From contig NZ_CP114786.1 of assembly GCF_027359675.1 (NCBI RefSeq), positions 1,240,001-1,304,000 on the forward strand: 64,000 nucleotides of DNA. The letters are read 5' to 3'. Below the pieces are notes generated by a model. The model was not told the origin of the DNA, ran no database searches, and saw only the letters and a list, made by a program, of their open reading frames with translations. Below are positions 1 through 8,605 of the stretch, piece after piece. The stretch comes from Roseibium sp. Sym1. GTDB lineage: Bacteria > Pseudomonadota > Alphaproteobacteria > Rhizobiales > Stappiaceae. Each line of letters starts with the position of its first letter. Position 1 is the first letter of the stretch. The position numbers were made by a program, and so were the translations under genes.

Positions 1-1040
1 GCTTCCAGGGCACACGTGTCCTGGAAAATCTGGACCTGACGATCGGCAGAGGCGAGTTCGTTTCCCTGCTGGGGCCATCGGGTTGCGGCAAGACAACGCT
101 TTTGCGCATGATCGCCGGGCTGCTGCCCGTCGACGGCGGTACGATCACTCTGGACGGCAAGGTCATTTCCGGCCTGCCGCCGCACAGGCGCAACGTGGGC
201 GTGGTCTTCCAGAACTATGCGCTGTTCCCGCACCTGACCGTGGCGGAGAACATTGCCTTTGGCCTGAGGGCCAGAGGTGTTTCCAAACCGGAGGCCGATA
301 CCACGGTTGCGCGCTTCCTGGACCTGATCAAGCTGCCGGATATCGCCGGGCGTTATCCGTCCGCCCTTTCCGGCGGCCAGCAGCAGCGTGTCGCGGTCGC
401 CCGCGCCCTTGCGCCGCATCCGGACATCCTGCTTCTTGACGAGCCCTTCAGCGCGCTGGACCGCAAGCTGCGCGAAGGCATGCAAATCGAGCTGAAGTCC
501 CTTTTGAGGGACCTCGGCATCACCTCCGTTTTCGTCACTCATGACCAGGACGAGGCGCTGGTCATGTCCGACCGGATCGCGGTCATGAATGCGGGCGTCA
601 TCGAACAGTTCGGTGCCCCCAAGGAGATCTACAAGAACCCGAAATCGCGGTTTGTGCTCGATTTCATAGGCGCGTCTTCCCAGCTTTCCGGCGTGGTCGC
701 GGCACAGGAAGAAGGCACGCTGTCGGTTCGCGTGGGCGAGACGCGGGTCAGGGTTGCCGGTCACTTCCGCAAGGGGGCGGATGTTGTCGTCGCCATGAGG
801 CCGGAGGACCTGTCCATCACGGAACACGGAACCACGCCGGACGGGATGAACGTTTTTCCGGTCACGTTGAAGGACCGGATCTATGTCGGTGCCCGGTCGC
901 ACGCCCTGTTTTCAGGCGCGGGCGGAGAAAAACTCGCAATCGAGCTTTCTCCGGACCTGGCCGATAACCTGAATGTCGGGCAGACCTATTCCGCCGTCTG
1001 GGCGACGGACAAGACGCTCGTTTTTCCGGGGGCGGCATGA
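1..1040 (+). CDS. ABC importer ATP-binding protein (5' end outside window)
   Basis: ATPase of a Pot/Fbp-type ABC importer, hydrolysing ATP on the cytoplasmic face. The reading frame is open from base 3, so the true start lies upstream. Walker A (GPSGCGKTT, about nt 75-101), the signature LSGGQQQR (about nt 367-390) and Walker B with D-loop (LLLDEPFSALD) are all present, followed by a C-terminal TOBE-like regulatory domain. The stop overlaps the next gene's ATG by 4 bp, and two cognate permeases follow. The binding protein is not in the window and presumably lies upstream. The substrate is inferred, from the downstream hydantoinase genes, to be a cyclic ureide or related nitrogen compound. Confidence 0.93.
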   Translation, partial: FQGTRVLENLDLTIGRGEFVSLLGPSGCGKTTLLRMIAGLLPVDGGTITLDGKVISGLPPHRRNVGVVFQNYALFPHLTVAENIAFGLRARGVSKPEADTTVARFLDLIKLPDIAGRYPSALSGGQQQRVAVARALAPHPDILLLDEPFSALDRKLREGMQIELKSLLRDLGITSVFVTHDQDEALVMSDRIAVMNAGVIEQFGAPKEIYKNPKSRFVLDFIGASSQLSGVVAAQEEGTLSVRVGETRVRVAGHFRKGADVVVAMRPEDLSITEHGTTPDGMNVFPVTLKDRIYVGARSHALFSGAGGEKLAIELSPDLADNLNVGQTYSAVWATDKTLVFPGAA

Positions 1041-1882
1041 TGGGCACCGGGGCAAAAGGCAAAGCCGACCGCACCTGGCTCCTGGCCGTTCCCGGTGTCG
1101 GCTATCTCGTGGTGCTCTATGCGCTCCCGCTGGGACTGCTGCTCCTTGCCAGTTTCCGGATCCCGGACGCCTTTACGGTATCCGCCTATGTCGATTTTTT
1201 CGGCGACCCGTTCAACTGGTACATCATCTGGAACACGCTCCGCACCGCTTTGCTCACCTCCGGCATCTGCCTGCTGATCGGCTATCCGGCGGCCTTCGCC
1301 CTGGCCTGGTCGAAAGGGTGGGTTCAGGTCGTGTTCCTGATCTCGCTGATCCTGCCATTGTCCGTCGGCATCGTGGTCAAGGCCTTCGCGTGGACGATCG
1401 TGTTGCGCAGCGACGGTGTCCTGAACCAGACACTGATGATGCTGGGCCTGACGGACGAGCCCGTGCGGCTCATCTTCACCGAGACCGGACTCGTCTTCGG
1501 TGCCGTCAACGTGTTCGTCCCCTTCATGATCATGCCGATCTACTCGGTCATCCGGCTGATGGACCCCAGGCTCCCTGAAGCGGCCAGGACGCTCGGCGGT
1601 TCCCCGCTCTACGTATTCTGGAAGGTCATCGTGCCTCTCACGATTCCTGGCGTCATAGCCGGCATTGCGTTTGTCTTTTCTCTCGCGCTGGCGATGTATG
1701 TGATCCCGACGCTGCTGGTCGGCGAGCGGTTCATGACCCTGTCCCAGCAAATCGCCCGGTCTTATCTGTATCTGCGCAATGAAACCCTGGGCTCGACCGT
1801 CGCGGTCGTCCTGCTGGTGTTCTCGCTGATCGTGATCGTCGCCAGCCAGTGGGTGGCCGGCAAGGTGAGGGCAAACGCATGA
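1037..1882 (+). CDS. ABC transporter permease, PotB/FbpB type
   Basis: Inner-membrane permease of 281 aa with about six hydrophobic segments. The EAA loop that docks the ATPase is visible as EAARTLGG near residue 180. It starts at an ATG overlapping the stop of the ATPase gene and itself ends overlapping the next permease, so the three are translationally coupled. Family membership follows from the BPD_transp_1 layout. The substrate cannot be read from the sequence; gene context suggests a ureide or hydantoin-like compound. Confidence 0.92.
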   Translation: MMGTGAKGKADRTWLLAVPGVGYLVVLYALPLGLLLLASFRIPDAFTVSAYVDFFGDPFNWYIIWNTLRTALLTSGICLLIGYPAAFALAWSKGWVQVVFLISLILPLSVGIVVKAFAWTIVLRSDGVLNQTLMMLGLTDEPVRLIFTETGLVFGAVNVFVPFMIMPIYSVIRLMDPRLPEAARTLGGSPLYVFWKVIVPLTIPGVIAGIAFVFSLALAMYVIPTLLVGERFMTLSQQIARSYLYLRNETLGSTVAVVLLVFSLIVIVASQWVAGKVRANA

Positions 1883-2679
1883 CCTGGACTGAACGCATCG
1901 CAAGGGTCCTCGTCTGGGTGATCGGCTGTGCCGTGTGCATCTACCTCATGGCCCCCCTGTTCGTGACCATCGCGGTTTCCTTCTCCTCTTCGCCCGTGTT
2001 CGACCTGCCGCCTCCGAGCTGGTCATTGCGCTGGTACGAGAGCCTTGCGGACAAGCGCGGGTTCCTGCCCTCGCTCAGCCTGTCCGTCCAGATCGCCCTG
2101 TTTTCCACGGGCATTTCGCTGGTGCTGGGCACCCTGGCCGCCATCGCGGTCGTCCGCGGCCGGTTTCCCGGCAGGGAGACGATCTCCACGTTTGTCGTGT
2201 CTCCGCTGATGATGCCCGGTCTTGTGATCGGCATCGCGCTGCTGCAGTTCCTGCGCGAGATCGGCTATCGCGACGCCTATACGGGCCTCATTCTCGGCCA
2301 TGTCATCGTGACCCTGCCGTTTGTGATGCGCACGGTGCAGGCGAGTCTCAGCCTGTTCGATTTTTCCCTGATCGACGCGGCCAGGACCCTGGGCCTGAGT
2401 TATCCGAAGGCGTTGCTCAAGGTGCTCGTGCCGGTCTTGAGCCCGGCCTATCTGAGCTCCGGCCTGTTTGCCTTTCTTGCCTCGATGGACAACTACCCGA
2501 TCTCGATCTTCCTGACGGATGCGCGCAACAAGACCCTGCCGATCCAGATCCTGGAATATCTGGAGGTTCGGCCGGATCCGACAATCGCGGCGATCTCCTC
2601 GCTGCTCATACTGTTCACCATCATTGTTCTCGTCATCGCAGACCGCTTGGTCGGCCTACGCCGCATGGCCGACTTCTGA
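1879..2679 (+). CDS. ABC transporter permease, PotC type
   Basis: Second permease of the importer, 266 aa, with about six transmembrane helices and an EAA-like loop (DAARTLGLS). I chose the ATG at 1879, which overlaps the preceding stop as ATGA; the in-frame ATG at 1849 lies inside the upstream gene and would add ten non-hydrophobic residues. The 15-bp gap to the next gene indicates one operon with the catabolic enzymes downstream. Confidence 0.92.
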   Translation: MTWTERIARVLVWVIGCAVCIYLMAPLFVTIAVSFSSSPVFDLPPPSWSLRWYESLADKRGFLPSLSLSVQIALFSTGISLVLGTLAAIAVVRGRFPGRETISTFVVSPLMMPGLVIGIALLQFLREIGYRDAYTGLILGHVIVTLPFVMRTVQASLSLFDFSLIDAARTLGLSYPKALLKVLVPVLSPAYLSSGLFAFLASMDNYPISIFLTDARNKTLPIQILEYLEVRPDPTIAAISSLLILFTIIVLVIADRLVGLRRMADF

Positions 2680-2693
2680 TCAGGAAACCCCAA

Positions 2694-3431
2694 ATGACAA
2701 AAGCAAAACGTCACCTCCTCGGAATGCTTACCCCGTCCTCGAACACCGTCCTGGAGCCGCTGACCACCGCCATGGTTGACGGCATCGATGACACCACAGC
2801 CCATTTCGGACGGTTTCGCGTGACGGAAATCTCCCTTGGCGACAATGCCCTCGGCCAGTTCGAGAACGAGCCGATGCTCGCGGCCTCGGATCTTCTGGCG
2901 GACGCGCTGGTCGGGTGCATCTGCTGGAACGGCACGTCCGCCGGCTGGCTGGGATTCGACCGGGACGAAGCCCTGTGTGCCGCGATTACCGAGCGTACGG
3001 GCGTGCCGGCGTGTTCCTCGGTTCTCGCCATCAACGAGATCTTCGAGCGCACAGGCGTCAAGACCTTCGGTCTTGTGACACCCTATCTGGACGATGTTCA
3101 GGAGAAGATCATCGAGAACTATGCACGCTCCGGCTTCACCTGCACGGCCGAGCGTCACCTGAACCTCAAGGTCAACTTCTCCTTTTCCGATGTGTCCGAG
3201 GAAGACATCGAGACCATGACGCGAGAGGTCGCGGCCGAGGGAAAGCCGGACGCGATCATCATCTTCTGCACCAACCTGCGCGGGGCGGGCGTTGTCGAGA
3301 AACTCGAGAAGGACCTCGGTCTCCCGATCTACGACACCGTCCAGACGGCGGTCTGGAAATCCATGAAGGTCTGCGGCGCCGACCCGGCGCGTGTCGAAGG
3401 CTGGGGCAGTCTCTTCCAGGACCTGAACTGA
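2694..3431 (+). CDS. Asp/Glu racemase superfamily, maleate isomerase-like
   Basis: 245-aa cytoplasmic enzyme of the two-cysteine Asp/Glu racemase, maleate cis-trans isomerase and arylmalonate decarboxylase group. The N-terminal PSSNTVLEP motif is typical of maleate isomerase relatives. Two cysteines sit where the family's catalytic pair is expected: C77 in ICWNGTSAG and C192 in FCTNLRG. The start is the ATG at 2694; a longer upstream open frame runs over the permease gene and is a shadow. It lies in an operon with hydantoinase and deacetylase genes, so isomerisation or racemisation of a ring-opened intermediate is the likely role. The exact substrate is unknown. Confidence 0.82.
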   Translation: MTKAKRHLLGMLTPSSNTVLEPLTTAMVDGIDDTTAHFGRFRVTEISLGDNALGQFENEPMLAASDLLADALVGCICWNGTSAGWLGFDRDEALCAAITERTGVPACSSVLAINEIFERTGVKTFGLVTPYLDDVQEKIIENYARSGFTCTAERHLNLKVNFSFSDVSEEDIETMTREVAAEGKPDAIIIFCTNLRGAGVVEKLEKDLGLPIYDTVQTAVWKSMKVCGADPARVEGWGSLFQDLN

Positions 3432-3443
3432 GCCGGATGCAGC

Positions 3444-4355
3444 ATGACAAGCTATCACAGGGACTATCTTGGCTACGGGGCCAATCCGCCGGTCGTCGAA
3501 TGGCCGAACGGTGCCAGGGTCGCCGTCTCCATCGTGATCAATGTGGAGGAAGGCTCGGAATTTTCGGTCCGGCGCGGCGATGCCGTCAACGACCGCATCT
3601 TCGACATGACGGCGGAACCGTTCCCCTATCCGGACATCGCCATGGAAAGTCACTTCGATTTCGGTCCCCGGGTCGGCTATTGGCGCATCGCGAAACTCCT
3701 CGAGGCGCACGGTGTCGCCGCGACCCTGAGCGCAACCGGTGAGACCGCGCAGCTCTATCCCTGGCTGTTCCGGGACGCTGTCGCCCGGGGCCACGAAGTC
3801 GCGGCCCACGGATGGCGGTGGGAAGGCCACCAGGGCCTTTCCCCGGAAGAGGAGCGCGACCGAATAGCCCGTACGGTCGCGGCTCTCGCAGAAGCCGCCG
3901 GCACGCGCCCTGTCGGCTGGCACACGCGAACCGCGGCGAGCCCGCGAACACGCGAGCTTCTCGTGGAACATGGCGGCTTCCTGTACGACAGCGACGCCTA
4001 TGACGACGAGTTGCCGCGCGTCATCGAGGGCACCAGCCGGCCTCACGTGATCATGCCCTACGCGCTGGACACGAATGACATGCGGTTCCAGCTGCCCAAC
4101 GGTTTCAGGGACGGAAGCGAGTTCGCGCGTTATCTTTGCGCGGCCTATGACTGGCTGTGGCAGGAGGGCGCGCAGACGCCCCGGATGATGAGCATCGGTC
4201 TTCACCTGCGGATCATCGGCAGACCCGCCCGCATCGGGGGACTGTCGGACTTTCTCGACCATGCCGCCCGGAAGGGAGGCGCCTGGTTTGCCACGCGGCG
4301 CGCGATCGCGCAGCACTGGCTTGAACACATGCACCCGCAGGAGACAGCCTCGTGA
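3444..4355 (+). CDS. PuuE-like polysaccharide deacetylase / allantoinase family protein
   Basis: 303 aa, NodB-fold family related to PuuE, the metal-independent allantoinase of ureide catabolism. Characteristic blocks are FDFGPRVGYWR (about residues 70-80), GHEVAAHGWRW (about 117-127), RPVGWHTRT and YDSDAYDDELP. These match the allantoinase/'urate catabolism' branch better than chitin deacetylases, and there is no signal peptide. It overlaps the hydantoinase gene by 4 bp (GTGA). Hydrolysis of a cyclic amide is the likely chemistry; whether allantoin or another ureide is used cannot be told. Confidence 0.85.
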   Translation: MTSYHRDYLGYGANPPVVEWPNGARVAVSIVINVEEGSEFSVRRGDAVNDRIFDMTAEPFPYPDIAMESHFDFGPRVGYWRIAKLLEAHGVAATLSATGETAQLYPWLFRDAVARGHEVAAHGWRWEGHQGLSPEEERDRIARTVAALAEAAGTRPVGWHTRTAASPRTRELLVEHGGFLYDSDAYDDELPRVIEGTSRPHVIMPYALDTNDMRFQLPNGFRDGSEFARYLCAAYDWLWQEGAQTPRMMSIGLHLRIIGRPARIGGLSDFLDHAARKGGAWFATRRAIAQHWLEHMHPQETAS

Positions 4356-5743
4356 GCCCTTATGATACCGTCATCCGCGCAGGAACGATCGTCACCGCCT
4401 CGGACACGTTCGACGCCGACATCGGCATCCGGGCGGGCCGGATCGTTGCCATCGCCGAGGACCTCGGCGACTGTCCGGACACGATCGACGCGGCCGGCCT
4501 GCTGGTGATGCCCGGCGGCATCGACAGTCATGTCCACATCTCCCAGCCCTCGGGCGAAGGCGTCGTCATGGCCGACGACTTCGACAGCGCGACCCGCTCG
4601 GCAGCTTTCGGCGGCAACACGACCGTCATGCCGTTCTGTTTTCAGGACAAGGGCCAGAGCCTGCGGGACGCGCTGGCCTGGTATCATGGCCTGGCGGACG
4701 GCAACTGCCACGTCGATGTCAGCTTTCACCTGATCGTCTCCGATCCGACACCGCATGTGCTGGGTCAGGAACTGCCGGCGCTTGCCGAAGAAGGCTACAC
4801 CTCGTTCAAGATGTTCATGACCTACGAAGGCCTGAAGCTGACGGACCGGGAAATTCTGGAAACGATGACCGCCGCCAAGCGCTCCGGGGCGCGCGCGATG
4901 ATCCACGCGGAAAATGACGACGCGATCGGTTTCCTGCGCGACCAAGCGGAAATGGCCGGAAACACGGCTCCCCGGTTCCATGCCACCACCCGCCCGATCC
5001 CGGTTGAGCGGGAAGCCACCCACCGCGCCATCAGCCTGGCGGAAATCGCCGGGGTTCCGCTGGTGATCGTTCATGTGTCGAACCGCGAGGCCATGGAGGA
5101 AATTTCAAGGGCACGCGCACGTGGGCTGAAGGTCTACGGCGAGACCTGCCCCCAGTATCTCGTGCTGACCGCGGAAGATCTCGACATTCCGGAAGGTGCG
5201 AAGAATGTCTGTTCTCCGCCGCCACGGGACAAGGCCAGCCAGGTTGCCTGCTGGGAGGGCATCGAACAGGGTATCTTCGACCTGTTCTCCTCGGACCATT
5301 GCCCGTTCCGCTATGAAGACACGTCCGGCAAGAAGCACCCCAAGGGCCGCCAGAGCTTCCGCTGGATCCCGAACGGAATTCCGGGGGTCGAGACACGGCT
5401 TCCGATCCTGTTTTCCGAAGGCGTCGGAAAGGGCCGGATCAGCCTGCAGCGCTTCGTCTCGCTGACATCCACCAACCATGCCAGGCAATACGGCCTTTAT
5501 CCGCGCAAGGGCACCATCGCAATCGGCGCGGATGCCGATATCGTCTTGTGGGATCCCGAACAGGAAAGGACGATTTCCCAGGACATCCTGCATCACGGTG
5601 CGGACTACACACCCTACGAGGGTTTCAAGGTGACGGGCTGGCCGGTGCTGACGATGGTGAGGGGGCAAACCGTCGTGAAGGACGGCACGCTGGCAGCTTC
5701 CGCCACCGGGCTTCATGTGGCGCGCGAGAAACCGGGTGACTGA
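4352..5743 (+). CDS. Dihydropyrimidinase / D-hydantoinase family amidohydrolase
   Basis: 463-aa cyclic-amide hydrolase with a binuclear metal centre. All expected ligands are visible: H60 and H62 in GIDSHVH, the carboxylated lysine K153 in SFKMFMTY, H185 in MIHAEND, H241 in VIVHVSN and the catalytic D315 in SSDHCPF. The length is normal for the family. The start is GTG overlapping the previous stop. It would open a dihydropyrimidine, hydantoin or allantoin-like ring to an N-carbamoyl amino acid. No carbamoylase is seen in the window, so the next step may be encoded elsewhere. Confidence 0.92.
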   Translation: MSPYDTVIRAGTIVTASDTFDADIGIRAGRIVAIAEDLGDCPDTIDAAGLLVMPGGIDSHVHISQPSGEGVVMADDFDSATRSAAFGGNTTVMPFCFQDKGQSLRDALAWYHGLADGNCHVDVSFHLIVSDPTPHVLGQELPALAEEGYTSFKMFMTYEGLKLTDREILETMTAAKRSGARAMIHAENDDAIGFLRDQAEMAGNTAPRFHATTRPIPVEREATHRAISLAEIAGVPLVIVHVSNREAMEEISRARARGLKVYGETCPQYLVLTAEDLDIPEGAKNVCSPPPRDKASQVACWEGIEQGIFDLFSSDHCPFRYEDTSGKKHPKGRQSFRWIPNGIPGVETRLPILFSEGVGKGRISLQRFVSLTSTNHARQYGLYPRKGTIAIGADADIVLWDPEQERTISQDILHHGADYTPYEGFKVTGWPVLTMVRGQTVVKDGTLAASATGLHVAREKPGD

Positions 5744-6416
5744 GCCCGCCCCAGGCAGCGGGTCCTGGACTGCGGCCACGCGCGTCGCCCTGATCAACCC
5801 GAACACCTCGACGGACACGACCGAGGCCATGCGGGTGATCGCGCAGGACAGCACCCGGAATTTCCGGATAGAAGCGCATACGGCGCCGTTCGGCGCGGCG
5901 CTGATCCAGGACGAGGAAAAGCTGATCACGGCAGGGCATGCGGTCGAAGAGATTGCCACCCGCCTTGACCCGCTTGTTGCCGGTGTCGTGGTGGCGGCTT
6001 TCGGCGATCCCGGACTTGAACGGATCCGCCGGCTGCTGCCCGTGCCGGTGGTCGGGATTGCCGAAGCAAGCATGTGTGCAGCGATGGTGGAAGGGTGGCG
6101 GTATTCCGTCGTCACCACGACGCCCCGCCTCGCCGGTGCCATTCGGCGTCGGGCCCGCATCTATGGAGCAGCCGACCAACTTGTTTCCGTCCGGCTGACC
6201 AGCGGCGACCCGGTTCGCCTGATGTCGCGACCCGACGATCTGCTGGCAGAGCTGGCAAAGGCAATCGATCTTGCGATCGGGCAGGACGGCGCCGAGGCGA
6301 TTGTCGTGGGAGGCGGCCCGCTGGCCACCGCCGCGAGGGTCCTGGCAACCGGGTTGCCCGTTCCCATGATCGAACCCATACCGGCGGCGATCGCGCGGCT
6401 CGAGGAATTGCTGTGA
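5736..6416 (+). CDS. Hydantoin racemase-like Asp/Glu racemase family protein
   Basis: 226 aa, with the start taken as the GTG at 5736 overlapping the hydantoinase stop; an ATG at 5715 would add seven residues. The N-terminus (INPNTS) and the block FGDPGL followed by PVVGIAEASM are hallmarks of hydantoin/allantoin racemases. Both usual catalytic cysteines appear replaced: the first site reads VAAFGDPGL (A88) and the second reads GGGPLA (192-197) instead of a GC-containing loop. It may therefore be a non-racemase member with altered chemistry. It is the last gene of the operon; the following gene is convergent. Confidence 0.82.
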   Translation: MTEPAPGSGSWTAATRVALINPNTSTDTTEAMRVIAQDSTRNFRIEAHTAPFGAALIQDEEKLITAGHAVEEIATRLDPLVAGVVVAAFGDPGLERIRRLLPVPVVGIAEASMCAAMVEGWRYSVVTTTPRLAGAIRRRARIYGAADQLVSVRLTSGDPVRLMSRPDDLLAELAKAIDLAIGQDGAEAIVVGGGPLATAARVLATGLPVPMIEPIPAAIARLEELL

Positions 6417-6499
6417 CCGCCTGCCGCGTTGGCCGAAGCAGTCACGGGCATCGGGACAGGCCTGTCAGCAACCTTGCAGATCCGCTTTCGGTCGTGACG

Positions 6500-6952
6500 T
6501 CACAGATGGCGGGCAATCCACCAGTCCTCGGCAAAATAGGCTTCCGGCAACCGGGACCTGGCTTCCTCCGTCCTCCAGTCATCGGTGCCCAGTTCCGCCG
6601 TGAGAAGATCGAACCAGTCATCCGAGACGGAGGCAGGAAGCAATTTACCGGACCAGGGACAGTGACGGATCACCAGGGCAGTCCCTCCAGAGAGTTCCGC
6701 CAGGGCGAATTCCCTGAGCGCCGGGCGGTAGATGACCGGACTTTGCGGGTCGCAGGCCCTCGCCAGAAGCTCCGGAAGGTCATCAAAGAGAACGGACCGG
6801 CGAGGGTCCAGGCCGAGCGCCTGCAGCACGCCCCGGTTATGCGTCCAGAGGTTTGCGAGCAGACGGTCCTCGAATTCCTCCAAAGCGCCTTCTTCGTTCC
6901 CTGCGAACGATGACGATGTCGCTTCAGACAGCGAGGTCCAGAATGGCATCAT
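6500..6952 (-). CDS. Hypothetical protein, coupled to the gene upstream
   Basis: 150-aa acidic, presumably cytosolic protein with no signal peptide or membrane segment. I do not recognise the family. It is rich in Trp and acidic residues and ends EDWWIARHL. Its start (ATGATG at 6952/6949) lies inside the 3' end of the gene upstream, a 29-bp overlap that implies translational coupling and joint function. It converges on the ureide operon. Confidence 0.7.
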   Translation of the reverse strand: MMPFWTSLSEATSSSFAGNEEGALEEFEDRLLANLWTHNRGVLQALGLDPRRSVLFDDLPELLARACDPQSPVIYRPALREFALAELSGGTALVIRHCPWSGKLLPASVSDDWFDLLTAELGTDDWRTEEARSRLPEAYFAEDWWIARHL

Positions 6953-7688
6953 AGGCCTGGTCCCCCGTCTGTCCCGCCGCGTTCAAGATACGCGCCGTGA
7001 CACTCTCCCGCCGCAGCCAGGCACCGATTTTCGCGGCAACTTTCGGATGGTCCTCCAGATAGGCGTTCTTGTAGACCGGACCACGTGCTCTTTCGCGAAT
7101 CTCCAGGCGCAGGCTTGCCAGATGAACGGCCGTCAGGGGCGACTCCGCCGCGTCGATGGTCGCAAGCACGCGGTCCAGATCACCGCCGGCCTCGACAACC
7201 ATCACAAGAACGGCGCCGAGATCGAACGCGAGCCGATAGCCGACCGGCCATTCCAGCAACTCGGACTGCTGAACACTCGCCTCCGCGAAGGCATCGAAGA
7301 ATTCGTCAAGCACATGACATTCAGCTTCCGGCCAGGCCTTCCGATAGCCGCGAAGCCTTGTCAGACAGGTTTCCAACCCGAGGGGTGAGGGCGGTTCGCA
7401 TTGGGCAATGAGATCGAGATACCTGGGCAGGAAGTGCTTGAACTCTGGTTCGGCCCGGCCCCCGTTATTGCCATGGGCGGAGTTCGTGTATTCGGCCAGC
7501 AGCTCTGAACTGATTTCCCTGAGGGGGAGCGTCGACAGTTCTTCCGCGACTTCCGACGTCATGCAGACGGGACAGCTGCAATGTATGATCGTGCCGGTCA
7601 GCCGGTAGGGTTCAAACAGGCTGTAGCCCGCGTCGACCGCCCTCTGAAGGCGTGTCGTGATCACTGGTGTCATGCAATCCCAGAACAT
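6924..7688 (-). CDS. Hypothetical protein with N-terminal CxC motif
   Basis: 254 aa, mostly helical, no signal peptide. Near the N-terminus a cysteine cluster (HCSCPVC, about residues 37-43) could bind a metal; the rest shows no motif I recognise. The ATG at 7688 has a good Shine-Dalgarno (AAAGGGGG). It overlaps the following small gene by 29 bp, so the two probably act together. It sits downstream of, and on the same strand as, the partner-switching genes, after an 89-bp gap, so co-transcription is possible but not shown. Confidence 0.7.
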   Translation of the reverse strand: MFWDCMTPVITTRLQRAVDAGYSLFEPYRLTGTIIHCSCPVCMTSEVAEELSTLPLREISSELLAEYTNSAHGNNGGRAEPEFKHFLPRYLDLIAQCEPPSPLGLETCLTRLRGYRKAWPEAECHVLDEFFDAFAEASVQQSELLEWPVGYRLAFDLGAVLVMVVEAGGDLDRVLATIDAAESPLTAVHLASLRLEIRERARGPVYKNAYLEDHPKVAAKIGAWLRRESVTARILNAAGQTGDQAYDAILDLAV

Positions 7689-7777
7689 GGCCGCCCCCTT
7701 TGCTCAGTCGCGGACCGAACCTTGTTGCGGACTGTAACCCGGAGCCGGGACCCGGGCCATAATAACCTTCTCGGACC

Positions 7778-8206
7778 CTACTTGATCAGGGCTTCGCAGT
7801 TGGTCTTGACGGCTTCGATGTTTCCGCTTTCGTCCTGTACCTCGATCCGCAGGATCTTGCCGTCCGCGCTGGTGAGGATGGCCAGGTTGCAGATGCCGCT
7901 GGTGGGCTTGGGGACCTTGGAAGGTGTCGTGCGGGCGGACGACCAGTAGTAGACGAGTTCCTTCGGATCCGTCTGCTTGACGATCCGGCCCGTTGAATCG
8001 GTCTTCATCTTCTGCTTGAGGCCGATCACCTGGTCGGGCGGTCCGTAGGCCTCAAAAAACGCCGCGGAACTCTGGCCGACATACTGGCTTTCAAGCTTGG
8101 GATTCTTGCTGGACGACTGGCAGGCGGAAAGGATCACGGCGAGAACAAGCGCGCCCGAAACCTGACTGGCCACGGTGCTCGGTCTGGACGTCCGTTGCAT
8201 GTGCAT
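7778..8206 (-). CDS. Putative outer-membrane or periplasmic lipoprotein
   Basis: 142 aa with a type II signal peptide: a hydrophobic stretch ending in the lipobox LSAC, with C29 as the lipidated residue, followed by SSSKNPK. The mature domain contains FFEAYGPPD and YYWSS segments, reminiscent of small SmpA/OmlA-like lipoproteins that monitor the envelope; this resemblance is weak. It is 29 bp after the STAS gene in the same orientation and is likely the last gene of that operon. Confidence 0.78.
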   Translation of the reverse strand: MHMQRTSRPSTVASQVSGALVLAVILSACQSSSKNPKLESQYVGQSSAAFFEAYGPPDQVIGLKQKMKTDSTGRIVKQTDPKELVYYWSSARTTPSKVPKPTSGICNLAILTSADGKILRIEVQDESGNIEAVKTNCEALIK

Positions 8207-8235
8207 GGCGGCAGCCTTGCCATTCCTCCTGGAGA

Positions 8236-8574
8236 TCAGGAAATCGTCAATTCCAGCGCCGGGTGCAGACGCTGCAGGTTGCGGAGCGACTTGGACTGCC
8301 AGGGGATCGACTTGGAGCCCAGAACCCTGACACCGACATCCGGCTGTTTCCTGATTTCGATCGTGAACTTCGCGAGCAGGTTGATACCGGAACTGTTCAG
8401 GAATTCCAGCCCGGTCAGGTCCAGCGTGATGACTTCCGGCTTCGCTTCGAGAACGGCGTGCATGATTTCCAGGATAGGAGCATAGGCGTCCGTGCCGGAA
8501 AGCCGCATCGTACCCTCGTAGTGGATGGCGGATCCTTCAGTCCAAACGCGGTAATCGTTCGTGCTGATTTCCAT
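8236..8574 (-). CDS. STAS-like regulator (slr1659-type), anti-sigma antagonist-like
   Basis: 112 aa from the ATG at 8574, which has a purine-rich site (AGGAAGAG) upstream; an open frame extends further upstream but overlaps the preceding gene. The core VITLDLTGLEFLNSSGIN has the STAS pattern, with the SS pair where partner-switching antagonists are phosphorylated. The overall layout resembles the small cyanobacterial slr1659-type regulators. It follows an ATP-binding switch-kinase-like gene and a SpoIIE phosphatase, the classical trio in which phosphatase, kinase and STAS protein form a switch. Confidence 0.8.
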   Translation of the reverse strand: MEISTNDYRVWTEGSAIHYEGTMRLSGTDAYAPILEIMHAVLEAKPEVITLDLTGLEFLNSSGINLLAKFTIEIRKQPDVGVRVLGSKSIPWQSKSLRNLQRLHPALELTIS

Positions 8575-8605
8575 TTTGGTCTCTTCCTTCGGAATATTTC
8601 GGCGA

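Noticed and set aside
2493..4334. 613-aa minus-strand open frame over the racemase and deacetylase genes
   Set aside because: Antisense to two genes with clear family motifs and 4-bp operon overlaps; no ribosome site or recognisable motif.
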